Assembly (NCBI RefSeq): GCF_006337165.1
Contig: NZ_CP040896.1
Coordinates: forward strand, 2,356,001-2,420,000
DNA length: 64,000 nucleotides
Direction of reading: 5' to 3'
DNA from: Hymenobacter jejuensis
GTDB taxonomy: Bacteria > Bacteroidota > Bacteroidia > Cytophagales > Hymenobacteraceae
Of this stretch, positions 50,304 to 58,744 are shown piece by piece. The position numbers were made by a program, and so were the translations under genes. The notes beneath the pieces were generated by a model that ran no database searches, was not told the origin of the DNA, and saw only the letters and a list, made by a program, of their open reading frames with translations. Position 1 is the stretch's first letter; each line of letters starts with the position of its first letter.

Positions 50304-50345
50304 TAGAGTCGCTGGTAAAAAATCGGGTACCGAGACTAGGCATTA

Positions 50346-50376
50346 TTATAAAAGGCAATAAACCAATTACTTACTT
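50346..50376. repeat. 31-bp dyad element
   Basis: TTATAA-N4-CAATAAACCAA-N4-TTACTT. Both arms are good, the centre diverged. It lies between the converging cyclo-ligase and GDYXXLXY genes, overlapping the latter's stop codon. Confidence 0.45.
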
Positions 50377-50904
50377 TATCACCTGTGCTTCGGTGATTCG
50401 GGCTTGGCCCCAGGGGGCGATGCTGATGTGCACGAGCATGGGGTGACGGGTGGCTTGCTTTTCGAGTTGCTTGCCAACGCCCTCTGGTACATAATATTTC
50501 TCTAGGCCATAGCGCAGGCGCAGGCCGCGCCGCCAGTTATCAGCCACCCAGCCGCGCAAGACTACTTGCTCGGCAGGCACGGCTGGCTCTTTCGCAACTA
50601 CCCGCACGGCTTCATACGCCTCCCCGACCGGCCGCAACACAACATACACCGGCGTGCCTCGGCGGGGCCTAGTAGGTTCGCTCCAGAGGTTGAGGGGGAG
50701 TCGGCTGATGGTATAGTTCAGCACCAAATGATCGCCGTACATCAAGTCACGCGGATCGACGGGCGTGGTGCGCAAGGTAATGGTGCGGCCGTAGGCCATA
50801 GTGGCATAGCCAGCGCCAGCAACGGCCACAATGAACAGGACTTGCGCCAGAAGCGTCAGCAACAGCCAGCGTTGGCGATGAGGAAGCGGTTGCGGTTCGG
50901 GCAT
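50371..50904 (-). CDS. GDYXXLXY-type membrane-anchored protein
   Basis: The 177-residue protein has one N-terminal TM helix (LLLTLLAQVLFIVAVAGAGYATM), then an extracytoplasmic domain. The domain begins RTTPVDPRDLMYGDHLVLNYTISRLP, the GDYxxLxY signature here as GDHLVLNY, and ends with a basic helix. It is paired with a DUF2157 membrane protein as in many genomes, and the two probably act together. The function of the pair is unknown. Its ATG at 50904 is 16 bases from the neighbour's stop, with a dyad element between. Confidence 0.8.
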   Translation of the reverse strand: MPEPQPLPHRQRWLLLTLLAQVLFIVAVAGAGYATMAYGRTITLRTTPVDPRDLMYGDHLVLNYTISRLPLNLWSEPTRPRRGTPVYVVLRPVGEAYEAVRVVAKEPAVPAEQVVLRGWVADNWRRGLRLRYGLEKYYVPEGVGKQLEKQATRHPMLVHISIAPWGQARITEAQVIK

Positions 50905-50935
50905 GAGTAAATGCTTGATTTACTGATTCTTATCT
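50905..50935. repeat. 31-bp dyad element
   Basis: GAGTAA-N4-TTGATTTACTG-N4-TTATCT. An exact minus-strand IHF-type core (AATCAA-N4-TTA) in the short gap between the DUF2157 and GDYXXLXY genes, overlapping the DUF2157 stop. Confidence 0.55.
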
Positions 50936-52134
50936 GTGGGAAATGCTTGGGCGTTGCGACGACGCAAATACCAGCTCAGCCCTAGCAACAGTACGCCCCC
51001 AATCAGGAAAAACAACGATTTATCCATAAACTCCCAGGTCAGCTTGAAGTAAGCAACCATGGTGGTCAGGATGAACAGGGCGGTTCCGAGGGTAACGCGT
51101 TCCTCGTTTTGCTCGCGGTGCGCCCGCCACAGCATCGAACCGGTATAAGCATAGAGCACCACCAAGGCCGCTACTGCCAGCGGCAACCCACCCGGTAGAT
51201 AAAATCCCGGCAGTAGCAACAGCCAGTCGGTAGCACTTTCGAGCCGGCCGCGGGCGCGTTTGCCCGCCAACGAAATCAACAAGACTACCACTAAGGCCGC
51301 TAAATATGCCAGCAGCGGTGGCCGGAGCAGATTGGTATAGCTGCCCGCTTCTCCGTACAGAGCCAACCCCAGCATAAACAGAAACGCTGCCGCCAGGGGC
51401 GGACCCTGCATGGCCCGGCCCGCGGGGCGGTCAGATTGCCAGTCACCGAAGGCATAGATCAGCATGGCCGGCACGAAAAACCAGGTGATTTTGATGTGTA
51501 AGAAGTTAATTAGTAAGCCCGTCTGCCAGAGCAAGCCCGCCGCAAAAACGCCGCCTAGCAGCGAATCGGGGTGGCGCCACCAATAATACCCTAGCCCCAG
51601 GGCCGTAAGACCGGCCGTGGCGTAGCTGAAAGCCCCCAGCGCGCCAGTATTGTAGCCCTGCACGATGCCGCCGATGCACACAGTCAGCACGAACAGAAAG
51701 CGGCTACCGTACAGATACGTCAGTGCCGTGCCGGCAACGGCCCACGCCACCAGGCCCGTCACGTCGTAGCCGATGAGCTGGTACATCTGGCTGGTCAGGA
51801 TAATGGCCGCGCCAAACAATAGCAGTCCCAGCCCTACCAACCCGATGCCCACTGACTGGTTGCCGCGTCGGAGGAAATATTCGCCTGTACTATAAGCCGC
51901 CAGCAACGCGCTGATTAGCAGAGTCATACGAATAAACTCCGGAAGGCCTTGCCAATTGGCAGCCACCAAGCTTAGGGCGCTCAGTCCCACCAGCAGGCTG
52001 CCCAGCAAAGGCAGCAAGCCGATGGCCTTCGCATCCGGCGGGTACAGCTTCAGCAATTGCTGCTGCTGCTCGGCGCTGATGATGCCCTGCTCCACCCATT
52101 TGGGGCTTTCGGTTTCGAGAAAATTACGACTCAT
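50920..52134 (-). CDS. DUF2157 polytopic membrane protein
   Basis: The 404-residue protein has a short cytosolic N-terminus (FLETESPKWVEQGIISAEQQQQLLKLYP) typical of DUF2157 and about 12 hydrophobic helices after it (LLPLLGSLLVGLSALSLVAANW onward). No transport signature is visible. DUF2157 proteins often precede GDYXXLXY genes, as here, and are of unknown function. One dyad-like patch (51490-51513) falls in a stretch with AT-rich codons (TTA CTA ATT AAC TTC TTA). Confidence 0.82.
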   Translation of the reverse strand: MSRNFLETESPKWVEQGIISAEQQQQLLKLYPPDAKAIGLLPLLGSLLVGLSALSLVAANWQGLPEFIRMTLLISALLAAYSTGEYFLRRGNQSVGIGLVGLGLLLFGAAIILTSQMYQLIGYDVTGLVAWAVAGTALTYLYGSRFLFVLTVCIGGIVQGYNTGALGAFSYATAGLTALGLGYYWWRHPDSLLGGVFAAGLLWQTGLLINFLHIKITWFFVPAMLIYAFGDWQSDRPAGRAMQGPPLAAAFLFMLGLALYGEAGSYTNLLRPPLLAYLAALVVVLLISLAGKRARGRLESATDWLLLLPGFYLPGGLPLAVAALVVLYAYTGSMLWRAHREQNEERVTLGTALFILTTMVAYFKLTWEFMDKSLFFLIGGVLLLGLSWYLRRRNAQAFPTDKNQ

Positions 52135-52215
52135 AGCTTCTGCAACTTACGCAGAATGCGGCAGGGCGATGGGCCACAACGCCCGCAAGCTGGTTGGCAT
52201 CGGGTGCCTGTTTCC

Positions 52216-53085
52216 TCATGCTTCCGTAGCCACCTGCCGGCCGCTATTCGACCATTCGCTCCAAGAGCCTACGTATAATTTGGGCACTTCGAAGCCCGCG
52301 TGCGCCATCGCCAGCAGCGTATGGCACGCCGTAACGCCTGAGCCGCAATGCACGATCACGTCGGTCGGCTGGCGGTCGGTGAGGGCTTGGTCGTATTGGG
52401 CCTTAAGCAGCGCCGGCGATAGAAAGAAACCCTCGGCATCGAGGTTGCTGCTGAACGGAATGTTTACAGTCCCCGGAATGTGCCCGGCGATCAGGTCGAT
52501 GGGCTCTTGCTCACCGCGATAACGGAAGGCATCGCGCACGTCAATCACCAGTTCGCTTTCGTGCTGCACGGCGCGTTCTACATCTTGCACAGTTGCGGTT
52601 GGCAAGCTCCACGTATGCTGCGGATAAGGCGCGCCACCGGGCCGCTTAGGCGCGGTCGCGCTGGTCGGGAAACCGGATGCCAGAGCCGCGTTCAGGCCGC
52701 CATCCAGCACTTGCACGGCGCGGTGGCCCAAGGCCGAAAGCATCCACCAGAAGCGGGCCGCGGCGTTAGCGCCACTTTTGTCGTCGTACACAACCACGTG
52801 GGAAGCTGGCGTGATACCAAGCTGGCCCAGCAACTCACTGAAGGCCTGAGCAGTAGGCAGCGGGTGGCGTCCGCCATCTGCCGGGTTAGCAGTTTTGTGT
52901 GCCAGCTCCTGCTCCAGATCTACCCAAAAGGCGCCTGCCAAATGCTGTGCTTCGTACCGCGCCTGTGCGTCGGCACCCGCTCGTGCGTCGATCAGCACTA
53001 GCTCAGGGGCATCCTTGAGTTTAACCAACTCCTGCGGACGAATGATTGGGGCGAAATGCTCGGCTTCTTTTTCAGAATTGCTCAT
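52216..53085 (-). CDS. Sulfurtransferase (3-mercaptopyruvate/thiosulfate type)
   Basis: The 289-residue protein has two rhodanese domains. The N-terminal one is inactive (VVVYDDKSGANAAARFWWML), and the C-terminal one has the active Cys in VIVHCGSGVTACHTLLAM (about residue 245). The CGSGVT loop is that of mercaptopyruvate sulfurtransferases (SseA), against CRxGxR/T in thiosulfate forms. It transfers sulfur to cyanide or thiol acceptors; the physiological acceptor is unknown. It lies 34 bases upstream of mnmD on the same strand, a tRNA-thiolation-related neighbour, which may be meaningful. Confidence 0.9.
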   Translation of the reverse strand: MSNSEKEAEHFAPIIRPQELVKLKDAPELVLIDARAGADAQARYEAQHLAGAFWVDLEQELAHKTANPADGGRHPLPTAQAFSELLGQLGITPASHVVVYDDKSGANAAARFWWMLSALGHRAVQVLDGGLNAALASGFPTSATAPKRPGGAPYPQHTWSLPTATVQDVERAVQHESELVIDVRDAFRYRGEQEPIDLIAGHIPGTVNIPFSSNLDAEGFFLSPALLKAQYDQALTDRQPTDVIVHCGSGVTACHTLLAMAHAGFEVPKLYVGSWSEWSNSGRQVATEA

Positions 53086-53094
53086 ATTGTGTAT

Positions 53095-53125
53095 TTGTAA
53101 TGCATTGGTTATGTGATATTTATGA
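53095..53125. repeat. 31-bp dyad element
   Basis: TTGTAA-N4-TTGGTTATGTG-N4-TTATGA. Both outer arms are good. It fills the 34-base gap between the sulfurtransferase and mnmD genes and touches the mnmD stop. Confidence 0.5.
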
Positions 53126-53809
53126 GATAGGCTCTGCCGACTTTCGGGCTCGCGTCATCTCGCGCTTGCCGGGCGGACCGGGCAGCTTTTCAATCAGCCA
53201 GCCTGCTGCTTTCAGGCTGCGCCGGAAGCTGCCTTTGGCGCAGTAGCTGGTAAGCAGTGCGCCGGGAGCCGCTGCTGCATACAGTTGCTCAAACACGGCT
53301 TCGGTCCACATATCGGGCTGTTTTTCGGGCGCAAAGGCGTCAAAATAAATAACATCATAAGAAACCGCTGGCAAAGCAAAATCCTGGAGCTCGGCGTGCA
53401 GCTTGCGTACCGTAAAATGCGGCGTGAGTGCCACGGCTTCGTTCCAGGGTGCGGCGTGCAGCTGCTCATGAAACTCTAGCAATTCCGGATTAAGCACGTA
53501 CCGCTCAATGCCTAAGCTGCGGATGATAGTCGGCGGCAGCGGATATTTTTCCAGCGTGTCGTACGCAATAGGCTGGGCGGCTGTGAGGCTGCGCTGAAGT
53601 GTCAGCAGGGCATTCAGGCCCGTGCCAAAGCCGATTTCCAGCACCCGCACCGGGCCGGTTGTAGCGGCCAGCGCCGGTTCGAGCGCGGCACCTAAGTACA
53701 CGTGCAATGCCTCCTGCACCGCGCCGTGCGTAGAATGATAATGCTCATCCAGCGCGGGCACGTACAGCGTACTCGACCCATCTTCCGTTACCCTAACTTC
53801 TACCTGCAT
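53120..53809 (-). CDS. mnmD: tRNA 5-methylaminomethyl-2-thiouridine methyltransferase, MnmD type
   Basis: The 229-residue SAM methyltransferase carries VRVLEIGFGTGLNALLTL (SAM loop) and YDVIYFDAFAPEKQPDMW with the DAFxP motif of the MnmC(m)/MnmD group. The final FRRSLKAAGW and GPPGKREMTRA complete the family signature. It completes the modification of U34 in tRNAs by methylating aminomethyl-2-thiouridine. It is a stand-alone methyltransferase without the FAD oxidase half of E. coli MnmC. It is divergent from the thioesterase gene. Confidence 0.9.
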   Translation of the reverse strand: MQVEVRVTEDGSSTLYVPALDEHYHSTHGAVQEALHVYLGAALEPALAATTGPVRVLEIGFGTGLNALLTLQRSLTAAQPIAYDTLEKYPLPPTIIRSLGIERYVLNPELLEFHEQLHAAPWNEAVALTPHFTVRKLHAELQDFALPAVSYDVIYFDAFAPEKQPDMWTEAVFEQLYAAAAPGALLTSYCAKGSFRRSLKAAGWLIEKLPGPPGKREMTRARKSAEPIS

Positions 53810-53902
53810 TGCTCCGCTAGTTGTATTTTTTCGTTAGTACCCGTAAAGTCCATTTGCAACTGCTTTCCGAAACTACTTCCCCGGCAACCGATACCGCACG
53901 CC

Positions 53903-54337
53903 ATGGCCCGCATAAAAGTAAATCTGCCCGCTAAGTTTTCCTTTGCCGTCCAGATTCCCATTCGCATTACCGATCTCAACTACGGCGCGCACCTCGGCAA
54001 CGATGCCTTGCTGAGCATTCTGCACGAAGCCCGCGTGCAGTTTTTGCAGCATTGCGGGCTGGTCGAGTTCGACCCCGGCACACATTCCGGCTTTATCATG
54101 GCGGATGTGGCGGTCGAATACAAAGGCGAAGGTTTCCACGGCGACGTGCTCCAGATTGAGATGGCAGCTACCGACCTGCATCCGTACGGCTTTGATGTGG
54201 TGTATTGGGTGAAAAATCAACTCGACCGCGAAATCGCGCGGGCCAAAACCGGCATGCTGCGCTTCGACTACACCGTCCGAAAACTACAGCACCTCACCCC
54301 GGAGGTGCTAGCGCATCTTCAGGCGATGCATCAGTAG
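53903..54337 (+). CDS. Acyl-CoA thioesterase-like hotdog protein
   Basis: The 144-residue protein of 4HBT type opens KVNLPAKFSFAVQIPIRITDLNYGAHLGNDALLSILHEARVQFL. The NYGAHLGNDALLSILHEAR segment matches the catalytic Asp/hotdog helix of YbgC-like thioesterases. The C-terminal strand has VVYWVKNQLDREIARAKTGMLRFDY. It should hydrolyse acyl-CoA of unknown chain length. ATG 53903 is chosen over a start in the longer frame. It is followed by a lipoprotein gene on the same strand. Confidence 0.85.
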   Translation: MARIKVNLPAKFSFAVQIPIRITDLNYGAHLGNDALLSILHEARVQFLQHCGLVEFDPGTHSGFIMADVAVEYKGEGFHGDVLQIEMAATDLHPYGFDVVYWVKNQLDREIARAKTGMLRFDYTVRKLQHLTPEVLAHLQAMHQ

Positions 54338-54391
54338 CTGAGAAAGTTGCGAAAGTTGGTAACGCGTACATATTCAACTACTTACATCGGC

Positions 54392-54991
54392 ATGAAAAGT
54401 CTGCGTTGGTTGCTGTTCTGTTTGCTGGCTTCTTGCTCGGTTTCCAATCAGGAAGAAGCCGAGGAGCAGCAATCCGCGGCTACCGATACCGTGGCTTGGG
54501 CCGAACGGCCTGAGCTTCCGAAAGAGCGGGTAATCAAGAAGATAACCCGCACGCATTTTTTCTCCAATCGGATTTCGCCCGACTTGTTTCGCCTGCAACT
54601 CGTCGGCGATTCGGTGTTGTCGGGCACGTTTCATCTGTCCATCGTGTCGGCGGCTGGTACCCGACTCTGGGACGACGAATTTCCTGCGGCGGCGTTCCTC
54701 GATGATAAGCTATCGGCGGCCACCGCCGAACCGCCGACCGTGGCGCAGCGCGAGGCATATATTCTGCGCCGGATGAGCAAAGTGTTTGATAAACAGCATT
54801 TTAAAGACCCAGGTGTTCGGAAGCACGATACCTTTGAGCCTGGCCTCGACAGCAACGAAGCCGTTTGGCTGGAAGTCCAGAGTCAGCACCTGATCAGCTT
54901 CACATATTGCCAGTACGCCGAGGTGTGCAAAACCATTGCCTACATACCCCAGCGGCGCAAAGTGATGCTATTTGAAGCGTGCTGCGAATAA
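54392..54991 (+). CDS. Lipoprotein of unknown function
   Basis: The 199-residue protein has a lipoprotein signal MKSLRWLLFCLLASC (lipobox LASC), an acidic linker, and a domain with alternating strands (FRLQLVGDSVLSGTFHLSIVSAAGTRLWDDEFPAAAF … EAVWLEVQSQHLISFTYC). No family is recognised. ATG 54392 is 54 bases after the thioesterase stop, with a dyad-like half-site (54366-54389) just upstream. It could be cotranscribed with the thioesterase gene. Confidence 0.72.
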   Translation: MKSLRWLLFCLLASCSVSNQEEAEEQQSAATDTVAWAERPELPKERVIKKITRTHFFSNRISPDLFRLQLVGDSVLSGTFHLSIVSAAGTRLWDDEFPAAAFLDDKLSAATAEPPTVAQREAYILRRMSKVFDKQHFKDPGVRKHDTFEPGLDSNEAVWLEVQSQHLISFTYCQYAEVCKTIAYIPQRRKVMLFEACCE

Positions 54992-55155
54992 GACGGTAGA
55001 GGTGCTTTCTTTCCCAATCGGTTGGCAGCCAGAGCGTAGCGCAGGACGGCGGCGGGTGAACGTGAAGCGAGCCGGCGAGCGACTTACTCACTGGGCAGCC
55101 TTGCCGAAAATAGGCGTTCTGGTACTTTTCAGGAACCCAACCGCCTGCTACTTTG

Positions 55156-55163
55156 TATCTTTG
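55156..55163 (+). promoter_or_regulatory. -7 box of rlmN, at leaderless distance
   Basis: TATCTTTG ends five bases before ATG 55169. Since initiation in this phylum is 4-7 bases after the -7 element, the transcript would start at or next to the ATG. Confidence 0.6.
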
Positions 55164-55168
55164 CGGTT

Positions 55169-56236
55169 ATGATAGCCCTGCCCGTAGTCACCAAGCGCGA
55201 CATTCGCAAACTCACCCTCGACGAGCTCAAAGCCTTTATGGTAGAGCACGGCGAAAAACCCTTCCGCGCCAAACAGGTGATGGAGTGGCTGTGGAAAAAT
55301 ACTGCTTCGTCGTTTGAGGAGATGAACAATATCTCACTGGCTACCAGGGAGTTGCTGGCGCAGTATTTTGCCATCAACGGCGTGAAGGTGCAAAACCAGC
55401 AGCTCAGCAACGACGGCACCATCAAGTCGGCTTTCCGGTTGTTCGACGGCAACATTGTGGAAGGCGTGCTCATCCCGCACGACACCCGCATGACGGCCTG
55501 CATCTCGTCGCAGGTGGGCTGCTCGCTGACGTGTAAGTTTTGCGCTACCGGCTACATGGAACGCAAGCGCAACCTCGACGCGGCCGAGATCTACGATCAG
55601 GTGGTGCGCATCAAGGAACAGTGTGAGTCTCAGTACGGTACGCCGCTTACCAACATTGTGTACATGGGCATGGGCGAGCCGCTTCTCAACTATGCCAACG
55701 TGGTAAAAAGCGTGGAGCGCATTACCGCCCCCGATGGCCTGAACATGGCCCCGCGCCGCATAACCATTAGCACGGCCGGCATCGCCAAGATGATCAAGAA
55801 GCTGGCTGACGACGACGTGAAGGCCAACCTAGCGCTCTCGTTGCACGCGCCCAACGACACGAAGCGCAACGAGATCATGCCCATCAACGAGGCTAACTCC
55901 TTGGCGTCGCTGAAGGAAGCGTTGCAGTATTACCACAAGCTTACGGGGCGCAAAGTCACCTACGAATACATTGTGTTCGAGAACTTTAACGACACCTTGC
56001 AGGATGCCGAGGAGCTGTTCCAGATCACGAAATGGCTGCCCTGCAAAGTCAACCTGATCGAGTACAACCCCATCGAAAACGCCGATTACCGCAACACCGG
56101 CGAAGACAAGCTGCTCACTTTTATGAAGTATCTCGCCGACCGCGGCGTGCAAACCAACCTGCGTCGTTCGCGCGGCAAAGACATTGACGCAGCTTGCGGG
56201 CAGTTGGCAGTAAAAGAAAAGCCTGTAGAGGCTTGA
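55169..56236 (+). CDS. rlmN: Dual-specificity 23S rRNA/tRNA adenine-C2 methyltransferase RlmN
   Basis: The 355-residue radical-SAM enzyme makes m2A2503 in 23S rRNA and m2A37 in tRNA. It has the N-terminal helical domain (TKRDIRKLTLDELKAFM), CSLTCKFCATGYM with the three cluster cysteines (about 117-125), NIVYMGMGEPLLNY and the catalytic C-terminal Cys region (RSRGKDIDAACGQL). The promoter and start indicate a possible leaderless mRNA. It is followed by a dyad element and a strong terminator. Confidence 0.95.
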   Translation: MIALPVVTKRDIRKLTLDELKAFMVEHGEKPFRAKQVMEWLWKNTASSFEEMNNISLATRELLAQYFAINGVKVQNQQLSNDGTIKSAFRLFDGNIVEGVLIPHDTRMTACISSQVGCSLTCKFCATGYMERKRNLDAAEIYDQVVRIKEQCESQYGTPLTNIVYMGMGEPLLNYANVVKSVERITAPDGLNMAPRRITISTAGIAKMIKKLADDDVKANLALSLHAPNDTKRNEIMPINEANSLASLKEALQYYHKLTGRKVTYEYIVFENFNDTLQDAEELFQITKWLPCKVNLIEYNPIENADYRNTGEDKLLTFMKYLADRGVQTNLRRSRGKDIDAACGQLAVKEKPVEA

Positions 56237-56253
56237 TTATCAAGTGATTGTGA
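56223..56253. repeat. 31-bp dyad element
   Basis: CTGTAG-N4-TTGATTATCAA-N4-TTGTGA. An exact plus-strand IHF-type core (TATCAA-N4-TTG), overlapping the last codons of rlmN and just before the terminator. Confidence 0.6.
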
Positions 56254-56268
56254 AGATTGATAAAATAG

Positions 56269-56303
56269 AAAGCCCCGGCTACTTTTTAGTAGCCGGGGCT
56301 TTT
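56269..56303. terminator. Bidirectional terminator
   Basis: A perfect 15-bp stem (AAAGCCCCGGCTACT) with a TTTT loop between rlmN and the converging outer-membrane-like gene. Confidence 0.85.
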
Positions 56304-56332
56304 GCTGTGCGGTAATCAGTCGCCACAACCTA

Positions 56333-57485
56333 CTATTCGACCTTGCCAAACCGGTAAGCGACTTCCAAATAAGCCGGGTAAATTCCGCCAACTCCGGTGC
56401 CGTACACAATGCCCAAGCTGCCACTCAGGCGCGAAGCCGCTACCCGTACGCCGGCCAGTCCGCCAAAGCCGCCGTCAAAAATATACGTTTCGTTGAGCAG
56501 CGAGAGGCGACGGGCCACGCGGGTGGCACCCCCCCACCAAGATCACTGGGCTGCTCTCAATATCGCCTTCAGCGAACAGGTAGCCGACGCCCAGCGTAGC
56601 GTTGCTGTCGGCGGTGCCGTAGGTGCCCACGCCGTAGGCAATGCCGCCAGAGCCCCCAAAGCCGCTGGCAAACAAGACGCCCGCCGCGGCCTTCACCTTA
56701 TCGGTAACAGAAAAGCCCACCTTGGGCGTCAGGGCAAAAACATTCAGGCCTACTCCCGGCACCACGGGTACCAGCGCCCCGATGCTGATGTTGTCGGTGA
56801 TGCCGTAGTTGGCACCCAGAAAAATGATGTCGATATCCTGCACGTAGCCTTCGCCCTTGCGCAATGAGCGGGCCGTAGGGGCGAAAAAAATGCGCGTACC
56901 GTTGCCAACGGGCTCCCAACCTTTGCCGGCCTGCCCGGATGTCAGCGGCTGCATGCTCTTGATGTTGGCCTTCTGTACCGTAACCCGCCCCAGATCCTTG
57001 GTCTGAAAATCGAGTTCTGTAAGCCGCCTCGTGATTAGCATGCCGATAAAGGAAGTGCCTGTATACAGCTCCACTGAATACGTTTGGCCAAGTGAATCAG
57101 CCAAGGTAACGCCTTGATTCAAAGCTGTTTGCTTTGTATTCAGAAGTTGCTGGCGATCGGCAATGCTGGCGCGGACGGCCTGAAACTCGGCGGCGGTAAA
57201 TGGCCGCTGCTTGGTGCTGCCATCGCGGAAGCTCGTCTGCAATGTGATGGTGCTATCGGGCGTGAGGCTTTGCACGAAGCGTGCTTCCCGAAAGTCGTTG
57301 GCCCCATAGTACGGAAACAGCCCGTACGTAGCCTTTTCCTTAGCATCGATGGTTTCGCCTACCACCGGGCTGACTACTAAGACTTTGACAGGGTTGCTGC
57401 TAACTGCCGGCTGCCTTTGGGCGACAGAAACCACCGACACAGAAAGAAGGCCTAGGAGCAGAGTAACTGCATACAGGAAGTGCAT
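56333..57485 (-). pseudogene. Outer-membrane beta-barrel-like gene, frameshifted at a C7 tract
   Basis: The upstream part (from ATG 57485) encodes a signal peptide (MHFLYAVTLLLGLLSVSVVSVAQ), an N-terminal domain and about 200 residues of barrel-like strands up to SSPVILVGG. There the frame shifts at a run of seven C on the plus strand (56529-56535; G on the coding strand). With one base fewer, the frame continues VGGATRVARRLSLLNETYIFDGGFGG and ends YLEVAYRFGKVE, a normal barrel end, giving about 383 residues. As given, the protein stops after a short garbled tail. This may be phase variation at a homopolymer, a true mutation or a sequencing error. Confidence 0.8.
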
Positions 57486-57590
57486 CTTATTGGTATATAG
57501 CTCGTTGCCATTGTGGGGTTGCCATGGCTTAACCGCTTGTTAGACCAAGGATAAAGCTATATAGAATAAGCTGTATTTACAGACTCATTT

Positions 57591-58559
57591 TTAGCTGCGC
57601 CACCGACCCGTGGCGCGCGGTCGGCCGGTCGAGAGCTCTTCTTTGGTTTCGCCTTCGGGTACTTCGCGGGTTTGAATGCGGACGGCGTGTGCTTTGGGCT
57701 GCACTTTCTGGCCGAAAGCGTCGGCAAACTCCTGGGTAAACTCGGCCCCGAAAAAGATGATGAGCGACGAGTAGTTGACCCAGAGCAACAGCAGAATTGC
57801 CGATCCGGCGGCTCCAAAGGCCGATCCTGGGTTGGAATATGCGATGTAGGCGGCAATCAGATACTTGCCGATGATAAACAGCACGGCCGTAATGAAAGCC
57901 CCAATGCCCACGTCGCGCCACCGGATGACGGCGTCGGGCAGGAACCGGTAGATCAGTGCAAAGAGCAGGGACGTAACGCTCAAGGACAGAATGAAATCCA
58001 CCGCCCGGATCACGATCACTCCAATTTCGGGAAACCATTGTTCGAGCTTGCCCGTGAAGGCGCTGAGCACCGCGCTTACCACAAAGGAAATCAGCAGCAG
58101 CAGGGCCACGCTCAGGATGAGGCCGAAGGAGAGCAGGCGGTCTTTTACGAAGGCCCAGAGGCCGTTGCGGGGCTTTGCTTTCAGGTTCCAGATGTCGTTG
58201 ATGCTTTCCTGAAGCGTGACGAAAAACGTGGTAGCCGCAAAAATCAGCGTGGCCACGCCGATAGCGCCTGCCAAGCCACCCTTCTGCTGCTTGGTGAACT
58301 GAGCGATGGAATCTTGCAGGAACTTGGCCGTATCGGAGCCAACAAACCCTTTGAGCTGCCCGTAAATGCTGCCCGTGACCGCTTCTTGCCCATAAACCGC
58401 ACTGGCTGTGGTAATTACGATGAGCAGCAGCGGCGGCAGCGAAAAAACCGTGTAATACGACAGAGCCGCCGCGTGACGGAACGAGTTATTGGCCATGAAT
58501 TCACCGGCCGACGACTTCAGAATGGTCCAAATATTAGAAAGCGAATAGTGCGAGGCCAT
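57591..58559 (-). CDS. YihY/BrkB family membrane protein
   Basis: The 322-residue protein has about six TM helices and the family marks FRHAAALSYYTVFSLPPLLLIVI near residue 25 and LLLLWVNYSSLIIFFGAEFTQEFA near residue 270. YihY proteins were once called ribonuclease BN by mistake; the real role, perhaps a transporter or membrane-remodelling one, is unresolved. The C-terminal tail is hydrophilic and basic. It has no close functional partner. It is transcribed away from the neighbouring lipoprotein gene. Confidence 0.88.
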   Translation of the reverse strand: MASHYSLSNIWTILKSSAGEFMANNSFRHAAALSYYTVFSLPPLLLIVITTASAVYGQEAVTGSIYGQLKGFVGSDTAKFLQDSIAQFTKQQKGGLAGAIGVATLIFAATTFFVTLQESINDIWNLKAKPRNGLWAFVKDRLLSFGLILSVALLLLISFVVSAVLSAFTGKLEQWFPEIGVIVIRAVDFILSLSVTSLLFALIYRFLPDAVIRWRDVGIGAFITAVLFIIGKYLIAAYIAYSNPGSAFGAAGSAILLLLWVNYSSLIIFFGAEFTQEFADAFGQKVQPKAHAVRIQTREVPEGETKEELSTGRPRATGRWRS

Positions 58560-58744
58560 AGCCGAAGGAAATCAGGTGTGGAAGTGTACTTGCCAAATAG
58601 TACGGCGAGGTTGCGGCTCACGTTCCGAATGCGTACTATCACTGAGCAATTTGCCCGGGTTAGTGTGGCGCTTGCCAGCAAGCCCCAACTGCCCACCAGG
58701 AGCCCGCCTACCTCAGTTTTCACCTCACCATTTCTCGCGTCGTC

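Noticed and set aside
53702..53902. An N-terminal extension of the thioesterase frame overlapping mnmD on the other strand.
   Set aside because: The hotdog domain starts at ATG 53903; the extension is the antisense of mnmD coding sequence and of the promoter region.
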